Assembly: GCF_963676685.1 (NCBI RefSeq)
Contig: NC_092348.1
Coordinates: 27,503,386-27,567,385, forward strand
Reading direction: 5' to 3'
Source of the DNA: Mytilus edulis
Taxonomy: Eukaryota; Mollusca; Bivalvia; Mytilida; Mytilidae
DNA: 64,000 bases
Position 1 is the stretch's first letter. Every line of letters starts with the position of its first letter. Shown one piece after another: positions 12,001 to 27,000 of the stretch. The notes under the pieces are model-generated. The model saw only the letters and a list, made by a program, of their open reading frames with translations, made no database searches and was not told the DNA's origin. Position numbers and translations under genes: made by a program.

Positions 12001-15000
12001 ATATTCACTACGGTTAACTGAATGTGAAAGGTAAATGTTTGTGTAAACGTTAAAAAATCAGAATTTCGTTTTTATACTTTATCACAAGTCATGAAATATA
12101 ACTGACCGATAGAGACTATAGAAAAGGAAAAGTTCTATGATTACTTTGATATTCATATGTATTAGTTATGTATTTTTTCTTGTTAAAAATTGTTCTTAAA
12201 TTGTCTTGACATATTTTATAGTTTGTTCATTGTTTGTACTGTTACTGCTTTTTTGTAGGTCAGTGTTTCGTTGGTCCGTTGTTTTCCTCTTAAAGTTGAT
12301 GGTTTTCCATCGGTTTGAACTTGTTACCCGTATTTGGTTTTGCCAAATTGCATTATGACTTTTGACCAGAGGTAAACTATACTCTCAAGAAAAAAAACCC
12401 CATATATACCTCCTAAGGTAATATTTAAGCCGGAGATCTCATCTACATCAAAGTTGATCAATGTTTTGAATATTTCTTTCCTATCAATATACATAATGGT
12501 GAAATTATGTTTCACATGTATCTCAATATACACCCATCCTTGACACAAATCTTCTGGCATCTGTACTGTGTTACTAAAAGGAAAATTAATGATATGAATA
12601 AAAACGTCATATTTAGATTAATGCGAAATTGCTTATCGGAATATTCCGGGGAATATATATTATGGCTTCAGATTTTGTGACATGAAGAAAGACAACTGTA
12701 TTCTAGAAAACAAAAGAAATAGGTCATAACTTTTTCAATATACAGTGCTTGTGTCTTTTTTTTAAGTACACATAGTTCTTTCTCTTTTGTTATTTATATG
12801 AAAATGGTTTAATACTGAACAAGTTTTCACGTGAGAATATATATCTTGTGACAATGAAGCATATCCTGATTTTAAAGATCAAAACACTTCCGAATAAAAT
12901 GTTTGAGAGTCTTTAATAGATAGATCTTTTGTTTAACGTTGAAAAGAATTATTGTAAAATTGAGAATAGCAACCAAATAATTTTAGAAATAAAAACCAAA
13001 AGCACGAATCTGAAGTTGCAAGTGATTACCTAAGTGGGGTGACAGTTTAGCTGGTCATTTGAATTATTAAAATAGTTTTACTTACTTGTAAAATAACACA
13101 TGATTTACATCTAGCTCCAAAAGTACAACCAAACCTGAGGATAATCGAAAGATGGTTCCGGAGGAATTCGAGTCGCATTTTGCATGAAATGTTATAAAGA
13201 AAGGGAATGATATTGTTGATATCTCTAGGTCCGTATAACTAACATCTGACATATTAGGAAAGCCTATGTCAAAATCTGCAAATAGACAAAATTTATTTTT
13301 CTTAGAATGCGTGGTTTGCGGTTTAATGTTTCTATTGATTAATATAACAATCTAACTTAGCTATCTATGTTTTGCTATATAAATTTCATCTACAACAGTG
13401 CTTAGTCGATTGCACTGATGCTGGACTGTTATGTTCCGAGAAAAGCTCATTAGTTTGGATAATATCCTTACTTACAAAATAACCTGTTTTATATTCTACT
13501 TTTGGAATTTACAAAGAAACTTCCTAATGAAAAAATTGAGTTCGATCGATTAGGTGTCTGTTCTTTGAAGTACGTATTCGACTACCTTTACCTTCTTATC
13601 TTCCAAAAATAAATTTTGGTAAGAGCGTTCCTCATGCAAGCAAACTAGAAATTGGCCTCAGACGCCCTAAAAATATCTATCTTTTTTGCTTTCATTTACA
13701 GTACTTACAAGATATATGGAATTTAAAATATAAAAAAAGACAATAAAAGAAATCTGTTTAAAAAGTGAACTTTTCTATTGATGTTGTCATTTATAATCCA
13801 TGAACAGCATGATAACTATGATTCGTTATTTTTCAAAAGTATCTTTCGACTATCAATAAGAAATATCTTACCAAAGCATTCTGACACATTACTTCTTCTT
13901 TCCATCAAGGTTATTTTGTTACCGGGACATTTTGAACAACTCACAGACCCATAAGACTCTTCATAATATCCAATATCACATTTAATGCAAGGTGGTAATC
14001 CAGTTGTAGACCATGTTCCTGGAACACAGGATTCTACAAAGTTCAATACCGTATTAATTGCATATCTTGTAAAATTTAGATATTTTTTTGCTTTCAGATA
14101 ATATACCAGTATACAAACTGTGACTGTTATTACAGACTTCATGGATTTTATCATAAATTTCTACTTAAATTGTTTTACAATATCAACATTTGATTTATTT
14201 TTTTTAGCTACAAATTGAAGAAAATATGTTGCTTTAACAGTACCGATTCACATATAAAAGATTGACTATTCATAGCTTAATTCATAAGATTTCAATCATT
14301 TTAATATTTTAATTCGATACAACTTTGTCATTAAGAAATTGAATTTACATGAAACTATCTGTTTTGCAAATATATCAAATGGTCCATATAATATGTTGAA
14401 TTGGTGAAATTAAAGAAGTATTTGAGAAATATTACCTTCACATTCTGATGAGTCGATAGCCCCTTCTTTAGCTGTTATCAGCCTTTCGGGGCATGTAATG
14501 CAATTTCTTTGTCCAGAAGTTGGTTGATATGACCCTCTTTTACACTTGATGCATTCACTCACAACAGTGTCATAATATGATCCAGCTGGACAAGGCACTT
14601 TCATAAAAAGTTAAAAAATATTCTTTTTTATTATTTTATTTTCTAAATTATAAAACAAAATTGGAAAACATGCATATGGGACAGGAATAGATAGTGTAAA
14701 AGAATAACAAATTGTCGAAAAAAAGAAGGTCATCACATTGATCAAAGGAAACACGAACATAAAAAGGAGTTGTGGAGCATATCTTTGCTCAACTGTAATA
14801 ATTGTAATAACTGTATAATGGTCTACCAAATTATAAAGATTGAAAATAAGAGTCCATAAGTTTAACGACTTAGCGTAAAATCGTATGCAGTTAATGCTTA
14901 CCCTGTTAGACACCCGATACCGATATTTTTTTTAAATTTTTTTTTAATAAAACTTCATCCGTTTCTCTTTGTTACCTTGATTTTTATTGTCTTAATCGAT

Positions 15001-18000
15001 TGATTAGAATTGAACATCGGTAAACTACTGTTGCCATTATTTAATACAGTTTGAGTTATAATATTGTAATTTGAAAAAAATCACATACGAACGCTGTATG
15101 CACAAGTCAATAATTCTCCTGAACATTTATAGTTTGACTGTCCCTCTGGTATCTTTCGTCCCTCTTTTATAGTTCACTCTATGTTTAAAAAAACAGTTGC
15201 GACATACCGGAGCATTCATTTATAATTTTGATTTAGTTCAATAAAAAAAATATACTGATATACTTACTACAACTTATTATATTACCATACACTGGAACGG
15301 CATTATCGGGGCATTCAATCTCCAGTCCATTTGACGAAATTCCTAAGAGGTATGTAGTATGATTGGCCTTAACAAGTGTCACGTTCTCTAAAGAGAACTC
15401 GTTTTCAATTACAAACATCAGTTCGGTTACAGTCAATACTTCTTTTTCATATTCGACTGATGTAATCGTTGTGTTTTCTGTTCCGAAATAAATTTCTACG
15501 TCAACTTTCATGTTGCCAGTTGAACGTTTTCGGGATGTTTCTCCGCAAACAACCTGAAATAATATGCGATGCATAATTAAAAAAAAAATACATTCCCTTT
15601 TATATTAAGCAGACTAATTTTTGATACCATATCATCAGTTCGAATAGAATTCGAACAAATTATTCAAGATACAGTTACTGTGTGACGATTTATTTTTATA
15701 TTGAATATAACATGTTAATATCGACTAGAGTCAAACTTATGTGGATAAAGTCAACTTAACGTTAGTTTACGGTTTTTCAAAACAATATGTCACCCAATAA
15801 TGTACAGAAAGCTAGGCCGGTTTTGACAAAAGGTTAGCAATTATTATGAGAAAAGCACAGGTATGATTTATGTAAAGCTGATCGACAAGACACACAAAAA
15901 CAAGCAAAAGACAAAAGACATCAACTTGAGAGTTCTCGAAGAAGTTTATTAATCAATGGTAAATTGATTGAGTATACAGTATCAATACTTACTACTATGT
16001 TTGCAATATTACAATTTGTCGGCTGACATTTGGAATTCCATGAAACTGAATTTTGAATAGTGATGATAAAGTTTAATTTTATTTCATTTTGCACCAACAG
16101 ATTATTGCAGTCTCCTGTATAGTAGAATTCAGCCGACATAACTGCTGGTCGTCCTTGTGTACTGTCTAAGGCTGAAATAATAATGAGACGTATATTGCCA
16201 AAAATGAATAAAAAAAAGCAACATGCAAACAATACAAGGATTTAAAATGTGTAAATACAATTTTTTTGTTGTTTAAATATCAAAATATTTAACCAACGCG
16301 TTTTTAAAAAGAATTCATTTACTGTTTAACATGTTTAAGAGTGTAAATATCAATGGTATTTTTATAAACCTTATTTTATTATCTTCAATGCGTACCGTAA
16401 CAGTCTGTAATTTGTTCATGGTATAACCATGTACCATCATCAAGACAAACTAACAATGCCGGTAGTGGGTTTGAGATCACAACGGAATAACCATCTGCGC
16501 ACAAAGGATGACAAAGACGTCCACCTAACCAATTATCACAGGCAATGGCTCCGTGTTTAGGCGCCTGTAGATCTTGACAAATTTCTGTAGCTATTTATAA
16601 AAATCAATAGAAATAAATCAATTCATATCCAATTTTTTATGGAAATATTCTTTATAAAGCACAAAGGTGTCAGTATTCGCCTCAAAAACTAACAAAACCT
16701 TTGAATAGACGTATTAAAGGGAAACTTTGCAAAAAAATCAAAAATTGATATGATGTTTATTCTGTATAAAAATGCTCAAATTCATAGATATTAAAGTTTT
16801 ATTCTGCTAGATAAGAGATCACCATCGATGTTAAATTTAGAGTATCAATTCTCTGCGGTCAGCCATTTTGTCACCTTCTCCGATTTGCAGTCACGATATG
16901 TCTAAGGACCAAAACTACAGTAACCCGATGTAGTCGTAATTGCGTGTCGATATCTCGTCAATCGTACGGTTGTTTTATCCGACTAGTTAACTAGTTAACT
17001 AACTTAATACGGAAAATTTTCTTCTTTTTTTTTTAAATAGCCATGATCTGTTATTTTTAGACTGATAATATAGGTATTTAATAGTGAAAAAGTCAAAATT
17101 TCAAATCATAAATAAGTCTTCCGTGAAACTTGAATTGTTTTCGGAAATCTAATTAGTTCATAATTCTTTTATGTAATAAACTTTATTCAAATACATTAGG
17201 ATCTTCGCTCCACTGATCACCCGCATGGCTAAAGGTATTACTTCCAAAGATATTGTAGGGGGTGTGATGTGACACGTCCAGGTATTCAAGCGATTTCCTG
17301 TCGAGTTTGCAAATTCATGCATCGTTTCACTTCTTAGTGTATTGATAAGTGTACACGGCCGATAACTTATAACTTTCCATTTTGAACTATTAGGTGTATA
17401 ATATACATCTCTATCTTGCGTGTCCGAAAGTGATATTACTAAACTCATACGCTTGTTTATGAATAACATTTCTGGTGAAAAGAAAATTATTTATAAAAAT
17501 ATAAATAATACCAAAAAAAAACCAAACAGATTTGATGAAATAAAAATCTATATACGTATTTTTTCCAAGGGTAAATTTGGTAAAATGTAATATATACTCG
17601 TTGTCAATGGTGAAGGCCAGAAATATTGATTTAAAAAAAGGTACGCACTTGTCGACCATTCTTATATACGCCTGGATTATAAGTTACGGACCTATAGCGC
17701 AAATTAAAACATATACATGTATACATAGAACATAAAAAAGAAACATACATTTTGCGTAAATTGGGGTAAAAGTTTGGTAAAATGACAAGTCCACGTATGC
17801 CAACAGTATGTAATCATCAAATGACGATAGACTATAGTATACCAAAAGAAGAAGAAGAAGAGATTTAAATACAGGTCGATATATAACTTTATTTGGCTCA
17901 TCGAAGTTATGGACATTTATATATCAATTAGATTGTTCACGAAAAAAGGAAGAAATTCGCCATCATCACAATTGTTCCGACATGCATGTAATATATACGC

Positions 18001-21000
18001 AACTGGAAGTACACTAATACCGAGGGATGTGAATATTTTCCAGGAAAACTATAGAGTATCAAAGTTTCAAATCAATTCCGGGATTTATTTTCTCTCTTTA
18101 TATTCAATGACAGCAATTTAAAGAATAAACTGCTTGTCCGTTTTAGTGGTATTCTTGCCAGTTGAAACAGACTTATAATTACATTAAAAAATAGGGAAAG
18201 ATGACATTTAATTCGTTCATTTTTTTTTAATACATCGTTGGTCAAATAGCTAAAGTATTATATATAGTTACGATGTGAGACAAAGAGTATTTTAAGAAGG
18301 ACATTCCCGATTATGTATAAATTTTGTTGATGTTTTTCACACTTGAAAAGCATATCTGTTCGTAATTTGTTGATTCCATTCCAATTAGATCCTTTAATTT
18401 CCTGTCAATTTTTTAAAACATCTTTTTTCAAATATCTGAAGTATTCATGTGTTGTGAGATTTAAAATATTTTGATGAGCAGTTTAATTCCTAAATAGGTA
18501 ATTAAAGATCACTTTGGATGGACTAAATTATATAATTGCAATTGTTAATGATCTGTTTGAAATATTTAAGGCTGCCGTTCCTAATTTGAAATAGTACAAT
18601 TTTTAGTTCATAAACTCGTGTTTAGAAGGCTATTTTTATTTATAAATTCTTCAATTAAAATAATTCAGTATTTTATCGTTACTAAAGTAATCAAAAGTCA
18701 TAATTCATTAAAAGTGATCTTATGCAAAATATAAAAATATACAACAGCTATCCAGTTATTGTGCGATCTTATTATTCCCGTTAATTAATTTTAATTATTT
18801 TTTTTTACATTCATGTGTCTGAAACTTTGTCTGACTCCCGTTTAAAATTGATACGAAATGATATTCACACCTGAAATGCCAGTGAACCGTGACGCATAGA
18901 TTTCACTGAATGAGGATCAAAAGATTAGAATTACATAATGCTAATCTTTTAATTACCTTGAGTTAAACTACGCATTCCACATTCTTTAGGTGTCACGAAA
19001 GTTAAACAATACACATTTTATTGTTTCCACCGTACAAGCAAGTGAAAATGAATGCTGGAATGAAGCAAAAAGGTCAGAATACAAACATGTATTTTTAATA
19101 CACTATCGATCATGTCAGTTTCGTATGTTTGTTTAAAGTATTTTTAGAAAAAAAATCATAAAAATGTTCTATTGTATGATTTACTTTTATTATTAAAATT
19201 CGTTTTAAAAAATCCACACGATCTTATTTTAAAAGTTGCATGGCTATCACTTATTTTTCGTTGGTTAATAGCTACACCAAAAGTCGTCGATGCGCTTTAA
19301 ATCGCGTTATTAGATGGTTAACGAACAAGACTTAAATGAGATATTTTCACTCCCGGCATGCACCAAAGACCAAAACTACGTCACATAAGTCAGGAAGTTT
19401 CAAAAAATAAAATTAATAATTCCCAATTTTCTTCTTTATTAGATTTCATATCAAAATAAAACTTGGTGAATATGTTTTTTATTGTATTATAATTACATTA
19501 GATGTATATTTCATTATAATACGTTATTCTGATTGGCCAACTGCACATCTCGTGCTATTCCTGAAACAATTGTATTAGACAATAACATTTATTATTCATG
19601 ATGACACGAGGTCCCACAATAAAGTGCACAGGTAAATTAAATGAAAACTTGATAAAAATCGTGGTTTCATGATTCTAGCTAAAAAATGTAATTATAAGTA
19701 TTGAATGCTTCTTTTTGTAACTTTATAGGGTTGTAAAAGCGTTGACCGTGCGCACATTTTTAGTATGAAGCGCTTCCGCGCTTCATACAAAATGTACTTC
19801 GGTCAACGCTTTTACACCCCAATAAATTTACAAAAAGCAGCATTCAATTCTTAAATGAACATAATAAGATGAAAAGTGAAAAATCGCGAATTATCCCTTT
19901 AAGAAGGGATATAGTTACGATACTGTTGTCAGGTCATTAAAGATTGCATATTTTAGCGTTAATATTGATTCACTTATAGGGTCTTTGCATCGGAACTAAA
20001 CACATTTATTAAAAAAACAGTTGTTGGCATGACACGGGTTATGTTCTTCTCGTATATGTTATGATGGTATGATACTCAACCCCTAACGGGAAGGATTGTG
20101 CCTGATGTTCATATGATGAAATTATAATCTTTCAGTCAGTTTAATTGAAGTCTGGAGCTGGCATGTCAGTTAACTGCTAGTAGTCTGTTGTTATTTATGT
20201 ATTATTGTCATTTTGTTTATTCTCTTTGGTTACATCTTCTGACATTAGACTCGGACTTCTCTTGAACTGAATTTTAATGTGCGTATTGTTATGCGTTTAC
20301 TTTTCTACATTTGCTAGAGGTATAGGGGGAGGGTTGAGATCTCACAAACATGTTTAACCCCTGCCGCATTTTTGCGCCTGTCCCAAGTCAGGAGCCTCTG
20401 GCCTTTGTTAGTCTTGTATTATTTTAATTTTGGTTTCTTGTGTACAATTTGGAAATTAGTATGGCGTTCATTATCACTGAACTAGTATATATTTGTTTAG
20501 GGGCCAGCTGAAGGACGCCTCCGGGTGCGGGAATTTCTCGCTACATTGAAGACCTGTTGGTGACCATCTGCTGTTGTTTTTTTTATGGTCGGGTTGTTGT
20601 CTCTTTGGCATATTTCCCATTTCCATTCTCAATTTTATACAATAGATGAGTTACATGAATTATGTTCAGTGGGTAGTAAAAGGAAATGAAAACAATGGTA
20701 TAAAAGAACTAAACGAACAATTGCTTGATTCGACATGGAAGTATTATGTTCAAATGTTTTTATTTATAGAAATCCAAGAGATTAATAGTTGCTATCTTGG
20801 ATTCACGTTATGGAAAAAAATGAAATTTAATTGTTTATCAATATCAATAGTTATTGCCACCAGAAAATCTAACAAATCATTTGTAGGTTTATCAGTAACA
20901 CAAAACGCCCTACAAAAAAAGCCTCATAAATCAAAACGCCGTTTGATTTTTTTTTTTATAAAATAATCAAAAGCTGTGCGCTAATTAATACATTTCAAGG

Positions 21001-24000
21001 AGTAAAAAAAGATGGCAACTAATAACGAATCCAGTAAACCTTGTGAATGATAGCATATATGATTCCTCTCTTATAGGAATACAATGTAAAAAAAAATCAA
21101 TTAATAAACTAATTAGGACTGTAGTCTAAATAAACTCATTATAGATCCCAGGAATGAAACTTAATATTCACGCCAGTCGCGCGTTTCATCTATAAAAGAC
21201 TCAGCAATGACGCTCGAATATTTTTTTTTAAAAGGCCAAATAAAGTACGAAGTTGAAGAGCATTGAGGACAAAATCGTCCTAAAAGCTTTGCCAAATACA
21301 GTTAATTTATAATTATGAATATTTCAATGATAACTCAAGTCAACACAGAAGTGCTGACTACCGGGCTGGAGATACCCTCGGGGAATTTATACCCAACCAG
21401 CAGTGGCATTGACCTAATAAATAGTTATTTTAACACGATGATGATACTGTCTATTTGAATGGCCAGGAATATGACAGTTGTTTTCCATTTGTTTGATGTG
21501 TTTTAGCTTTTAATTTTGCCCTTTGACTACTGACTTTCCGATGTGAACATTCTCGGAGTTCGGTATTTTTGTTATTTTACTTTTTGAATCGAGATTATTT
21601 TTGTACTAACAATAACATTCGTGTTAAATGAATGATTTTACTCCGGTTATTTTGCCCCCTCCAAATAAATACATATCTAGGTGTTACAAAGTGGCACGAA
21701 AAAACTATGGCAGTGGTAATTAATGATAAGTAACCATTTTGTTTCTTTAACATTCGATTTAATTCTTATTTTAAAATTGCAAAATTTGAACTATGACAAA
21801 CCTTGGCAAAACGGATGTTTGTCCATGTCCCACTGGCTATATGGTGAATCACACTTTCGACGACAGAACGTTGTATGTGTACCATTTAACTCTACATTAC
21901 TTTCACAAGAGAACGAACACTGTGAACCAAGTCGAGCTCCTGTACATGAAAGTACCATGTACGGTGATGAATACAACCTTCGGCATCTAATTCTAGAAGA
22001 CAATTTATATGAGTTATTTTTTGTTATAATACAATATCTTCAAATGCCAAAAAAAAAATACTTCTATTTTAAAGTTAGTTACATGATTCAATTCAATGGA
22101 TGTTGGCACTGTTGACCTTTTGTAATATGCATATTGAAAGTTATCAAAGGTACCGGGATTATAGTTTAGTACGCCAGACGCGCGTTTCGTCTGCATAAGA
22201 CTCACCAGTGACGCTTATATCAAAATAAAAAACTGACATATTGTGATTACATAATGTTAGGTTTTATTTTCTACGAAGTCTGACTTTCTTCCTATTTTGA
22301 TGATTATCAAATATGTTTTTCTTATGCCTAAATATTCATTACAACATACACAAACAATATTATTGAGAATACCCTTACTTAACGTCTTTCAGAGAGGTTT
22401 ATTCAGTTATTTGTAAAAAAAAATATAAAATTGAAAACTTAGTTCTAAACCAGAGTTATAAAGTCCCTTTTTCATCATTAAGTATTTAGCAGAAAAAACG
22501 AGTTTCCAAAGTACAACTAAGAATGAGCTCTTGGACTCGGAATTTAAGTCACATTCACGGTTCTGCATCTTTAAGGTTCAAGCGATATCATCCTGATTGA
22601 TTTACGAGATGTTTGTTATTTAATTCATTTCATTAGGAGACAACCATGGTTGCTTGTTTACTTGTATAGGCACTGGTTGCTTGTTTTTAATCCTTTTTGT
22701 TTCATTCGTATTTATATTACGCAAAAATGTTTTTTTTTAATGTAATAGTGAGGTACTGTTAATAATCTTTTGTACTTTGCGATAATCTACTCTAGAGTTA
22801 TTGGACTTTTATAGTCAAAAAATGTTTTTCATAGTCTGTAGCTTATGTTGCCTTCGATCAAATCACAAAGTATTTCGATTATTCCAACTAAAATAAATTA
22901 TCGAAGTCTTATTTTGATTGAAACTTGAACATGATTTAAAGAATTCTTTTGCAATTTTTTAATATTGCTATGTTTCGTTAAGACATGGTTAAGTTCGAAT
23001 GTTTTAAAATACACTGGATCAATCTACTTGTTATTGGGAATGTCACAAACAATATAAATATGATTTGAACGATTTTTTGACAATTCAAAACACAGGATTA
23101 AAAGACGGAACAACTCACGTTTCACAACCACAACAAATGTACAGTCTTCTGCTTTATTCCCGTTTAAATCTTCTGCTTTATAAGTCACTATATATGTGCC
23201 TACATTCTGAAGTGTTGACGAAGCAGGTCCGGATATTTTACGAGGAATAAGTGATACATCTTTATTATCTTTGACAATTGGTGCATGCCAGTGAACGTAG
23301 GAACTATCCTCATTTTCGTTTGTATAGAATAAAAGTGTATTTGGGCATCGTTCGAATATGGGCGGTTCTACATCTGCAGAAAAAAATATTCAAACAGTTA
23401 TACTCATATTTCAAAACATTGCAAATTAATCAAATGAAAACAAATGAAAGATATTGTGAGAGAAACCGACTAGTTTATATTTTATTGTTCCGTCATAAAA
23501 TACTTGTACGACTTCGAATTATATCAGTTAGTTACAAAATATTTCTACGAACAAAAAATTAACATTAGGAGTGAACTATATTTTATAATAATGAAATGTG
23601 ACTGTTACCCTCAACAACAAAACGACTCAGGGCGGCATAAAGCATGTCATTTTAAAAAGACCTCTGCTTTCTGTGGAACACACCGTTTGAGTGTGTTTTC
23701 GCTCTTAGACACAATTCGATTATTTTCATTGCAACATAATGTGATAATTCTATCCATCGAAAAAAAATATTTAACTATGTACATTACTCACCTACACACG
23801 TAGGATCTCTTGTGTTCCATTTCCCAGACGCAAGGCAAATGTTAGTACGTTTGTTATAACCGGGATGTCGTATCCTTTTGAACAAGTATACGTACAAATG
23901 GAACTGAAATAAAACTGTGCTGAACACGTGAAGTTTAAGTTATTTCGTGGTACAAGGGCCGTACACTTCTTTTCCGAAAGCACAACAATAATGCATGTAA

Positions 24001-27000
24001 TATGATAATGATAACTATTATTATAATCCTTGGTTTTTGATAGGGTTCGTGTTGCTCTGTCATATATACAAAATAAGACGTGGTATAATTGCCAAAAAGA
24101 CAACTATGACACAAAACTTGATAGCTATAGGTCACCGTACGGCCTTTAACAATGAGCAAAGCCCATACAGTACAGGTAGTATAAAAGGCCTCGAAATCAT
24201 AAATGCAAACAATTCACACGAAAAACTAAGTGTGCTGTTGCGGTGTTTTGCCATGACCTTATAAGTTTTGTATGACTCAAGAATTCGGAAATGCCCTTGG
24301 TTTCATTCACTATTTTTTGTCTACATATATATTACATTAATTTATTTGCAAATTATAAAACATTTTATCATCCTCCCTAATTATTATTTGTTTTAGTTTT
24401 GCTATCAAACGTTGACAAATTATATCAAGCTGTTTGAATTTGCTTATTTGTTTTATTTATTAACATCATACTGAAGAATTGTTTTGCAATAACTCATTAA
24501 ATGAAAATAAAGTTTTGAATATAGTTCACACTTTCACAATAAGGCTCTTTGACTATCGACCATCCGCCATTTTCAGTACATTCACTTCGTGATGGTTCAT
24601 TCAGATCGTGACCCTGGTAACATAGTGGACCATAGTGGCAGACAGTTCCTTTCACCATATCGCTGCTTGTATGGCAGACTTTATAACCATTACGAATATT
24701 TGTTGAAAGCGAAGGACATCTCACAACTTTTATTCAAAAAAGAAAAAAAAAATATAATACAAAATTCCGAATTTAGATTTATCAACGTATATTTAATCGG
24801 TATCTCAATCACATCGAAACGATTGTGAACTTTCAAATTCTTTATAGAAATATTCCAGCAGTGCCTGTATACGGAGTGTACAGCTCCTAGTTGATATAAT
24901 ATTCCAGAGCTTGTATTTCTTATCATAATTTCACATGCATTTCTTCTAACAAGGAAGCTATTTATGCAAGGGTTCCAAGTGATAAAGTTGAAATCATCAA
25001 TTTTACAGACGTCATCATGAGTTGGGTTGTCGACCGTTATGGAACAACTGTTTCACAGATGACGACGGATATGTTCCGATTGTCGTTATTACAATGTACA
25101 ACCCCTACCCCTTTCTCCTAAATATGACCTACATTGTTTGTACAACGCGTGCATAATCTGCTTCCCCTCCTGAGCACCTGAAATCAACCCAGTTTTTGGT
25201 AAGGTTGACTTTGTTCTGTCTTTGGGTTCTCTGCTGTGTGTTGTGTACTGTTGTTTGTCTTTTTTAGCCATAGTGTTGTAAGCTTATATTCGACTTGCAT
25301 ATCCCTTTGTTATTTTTCGCCCCTTATTTGTAAGTTAAATCATCCAGAGCTATTGTTATCGGGATTGGGACATTTATAACCGTACGTTGTACAAATCGTA
25401 CATTATCCTGAACGAAAATGCAAAAAAACAACATATTAACTCAAGTACATATATCTTTCGTTGTTTCGGAGAAGTAATGTATTATATAAGCCGTTGTACT
25501 GGAACAACTATAATGCCTTGCGAAGGAGTATTAATATTAATACGATATCACGATAAAATGCACTTTCCTATGTTCTTGTTTGCTACCTTGATATTTCTTT
25601 CAAATCGATATACAGTTTGGAATATGGTTAGACAACTGTTTCCTATATGATTTTATTTAAAATGATTTTTTTTTAAACTTTTTACATTGTGACTTGGATT
25701 TAGAGTTGTCTAATTGTCACTAATATCACATCTCCCTAACTGTACTGCAAGTTTTGACAATCGTTAAAATAAAACTGTTGATTAGTTGTTTGAAATGTTT
25801 GTGCATTGGAGTTCAGTAATTTTAAAGCCTTTTTAGAATAAATATTACATATACACCATGTACACCTCGAAATTCCATCAAAACTGAACTAAAAGTGATA
25901 TTTCTGTAGCTTTTAAATGATTGTTATAAAACATGAAATAGGCTCTATACCAGGAAGTTAATTTAAAAAGGTCACATTCCCCTTATATCATTAATGCAAT
26001 ATTTTAATTGCGATACCAGTGATATAGAAAATATAGAAACGTTAGCTTACCATTGATTTGAATTACGAAATTACATGTCGCCATATTACAACTTTTGTCT
26101 TTGGCAAAGTACCCAATATTTGTCGAGCCTTCGAAAAATGGATCGCCTGGTCTGTTACTGCCATCAAGAATCGTACTAGAAACACAATTTTATGGGGAAA
26201 AACTGCATATAGCTATATTTAATCAATCAAAAAAAATTGTGTTAAAAATATGAACGGTGTTGACAAAATATTGCCATGTATAATTCTGACTTTCAATCAG
26301 TTTTAATGACCTTTTTTATAAGAGCTAAATCATATTCATATCGAATGTCCCTAATATATATACCGATAATCATATTAAATGAAGTTCGAAAAGATTAGCC
26401 TTATTCTTTTCAAAACAATTGACATCTGGATCGAAAAATAACCTCAAAATGGAAAATAAAGGATCTCATTATGATGCGCTGAAATGAAAACAAATATGCA
26501 TGGTTGGAAAGTTTTCGAAATGTCATGAAGAATGGATCTTTTGTGAATCGATAATATGGTACCGTATTCACGTTGAAACGATCGATATCTCTGACATCTC
26601 TATTTCAATTTTTTAATGGAGATAATTGTAATATACTTTTGGAAAAAGTTAACAGTACCTTACAGTACCATCTTTACTATCCCATGCTGTTGGTTCTGAC
26701 CAGGTGACAAAAGCATAGCGGTGGACTGCAATGGCTTCTTCGTAAACATCTTCAGGACAATTACTTACGGTTGGCGGTGTACTGTCTCCCAGCAACAAAA
26801 AACTTGATGTTAATGTTTAAAAATGATTTGAATCTTATAATATTTCAAAAAAAAATAATTATATGAATAAAGGCAACAGTAGTATACCGCTGTTCAAAAC
26901 TCATAAATCCAGGGACAAAAAACAAAATCGGGGTAACAAACTAAAACCGAGGGAAACGCATTAAATATAAAAGAACAATGACATAACACCGAAACGTAAC

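Larger units (their letters stand above)
10876..13960 (-). repeat. Right copy of the duplicated pentraxin module
   Basis: This is the counterpart of 1-2925 and contains the three open pentraxin exons in their expected place in locus A. It has an extra roughly 318 bp at 11297-11615 that is absent from the left copy. Confidence 0.85.

Noticed and set aside
17158..17469. 103-codon minus ORF and a shifted frame with [11 protein letters not shown]
   Set aside because: The leucine-rich-repeat likeness covers one short motif in a frame that is interrupted nearby; too weak to annotate.
21723..22115. 130-codon plus ORF
   Set aside because: It lies antisense to a CCP exon whose Cys, Gly and Trp pattern is clear on the minus strand.
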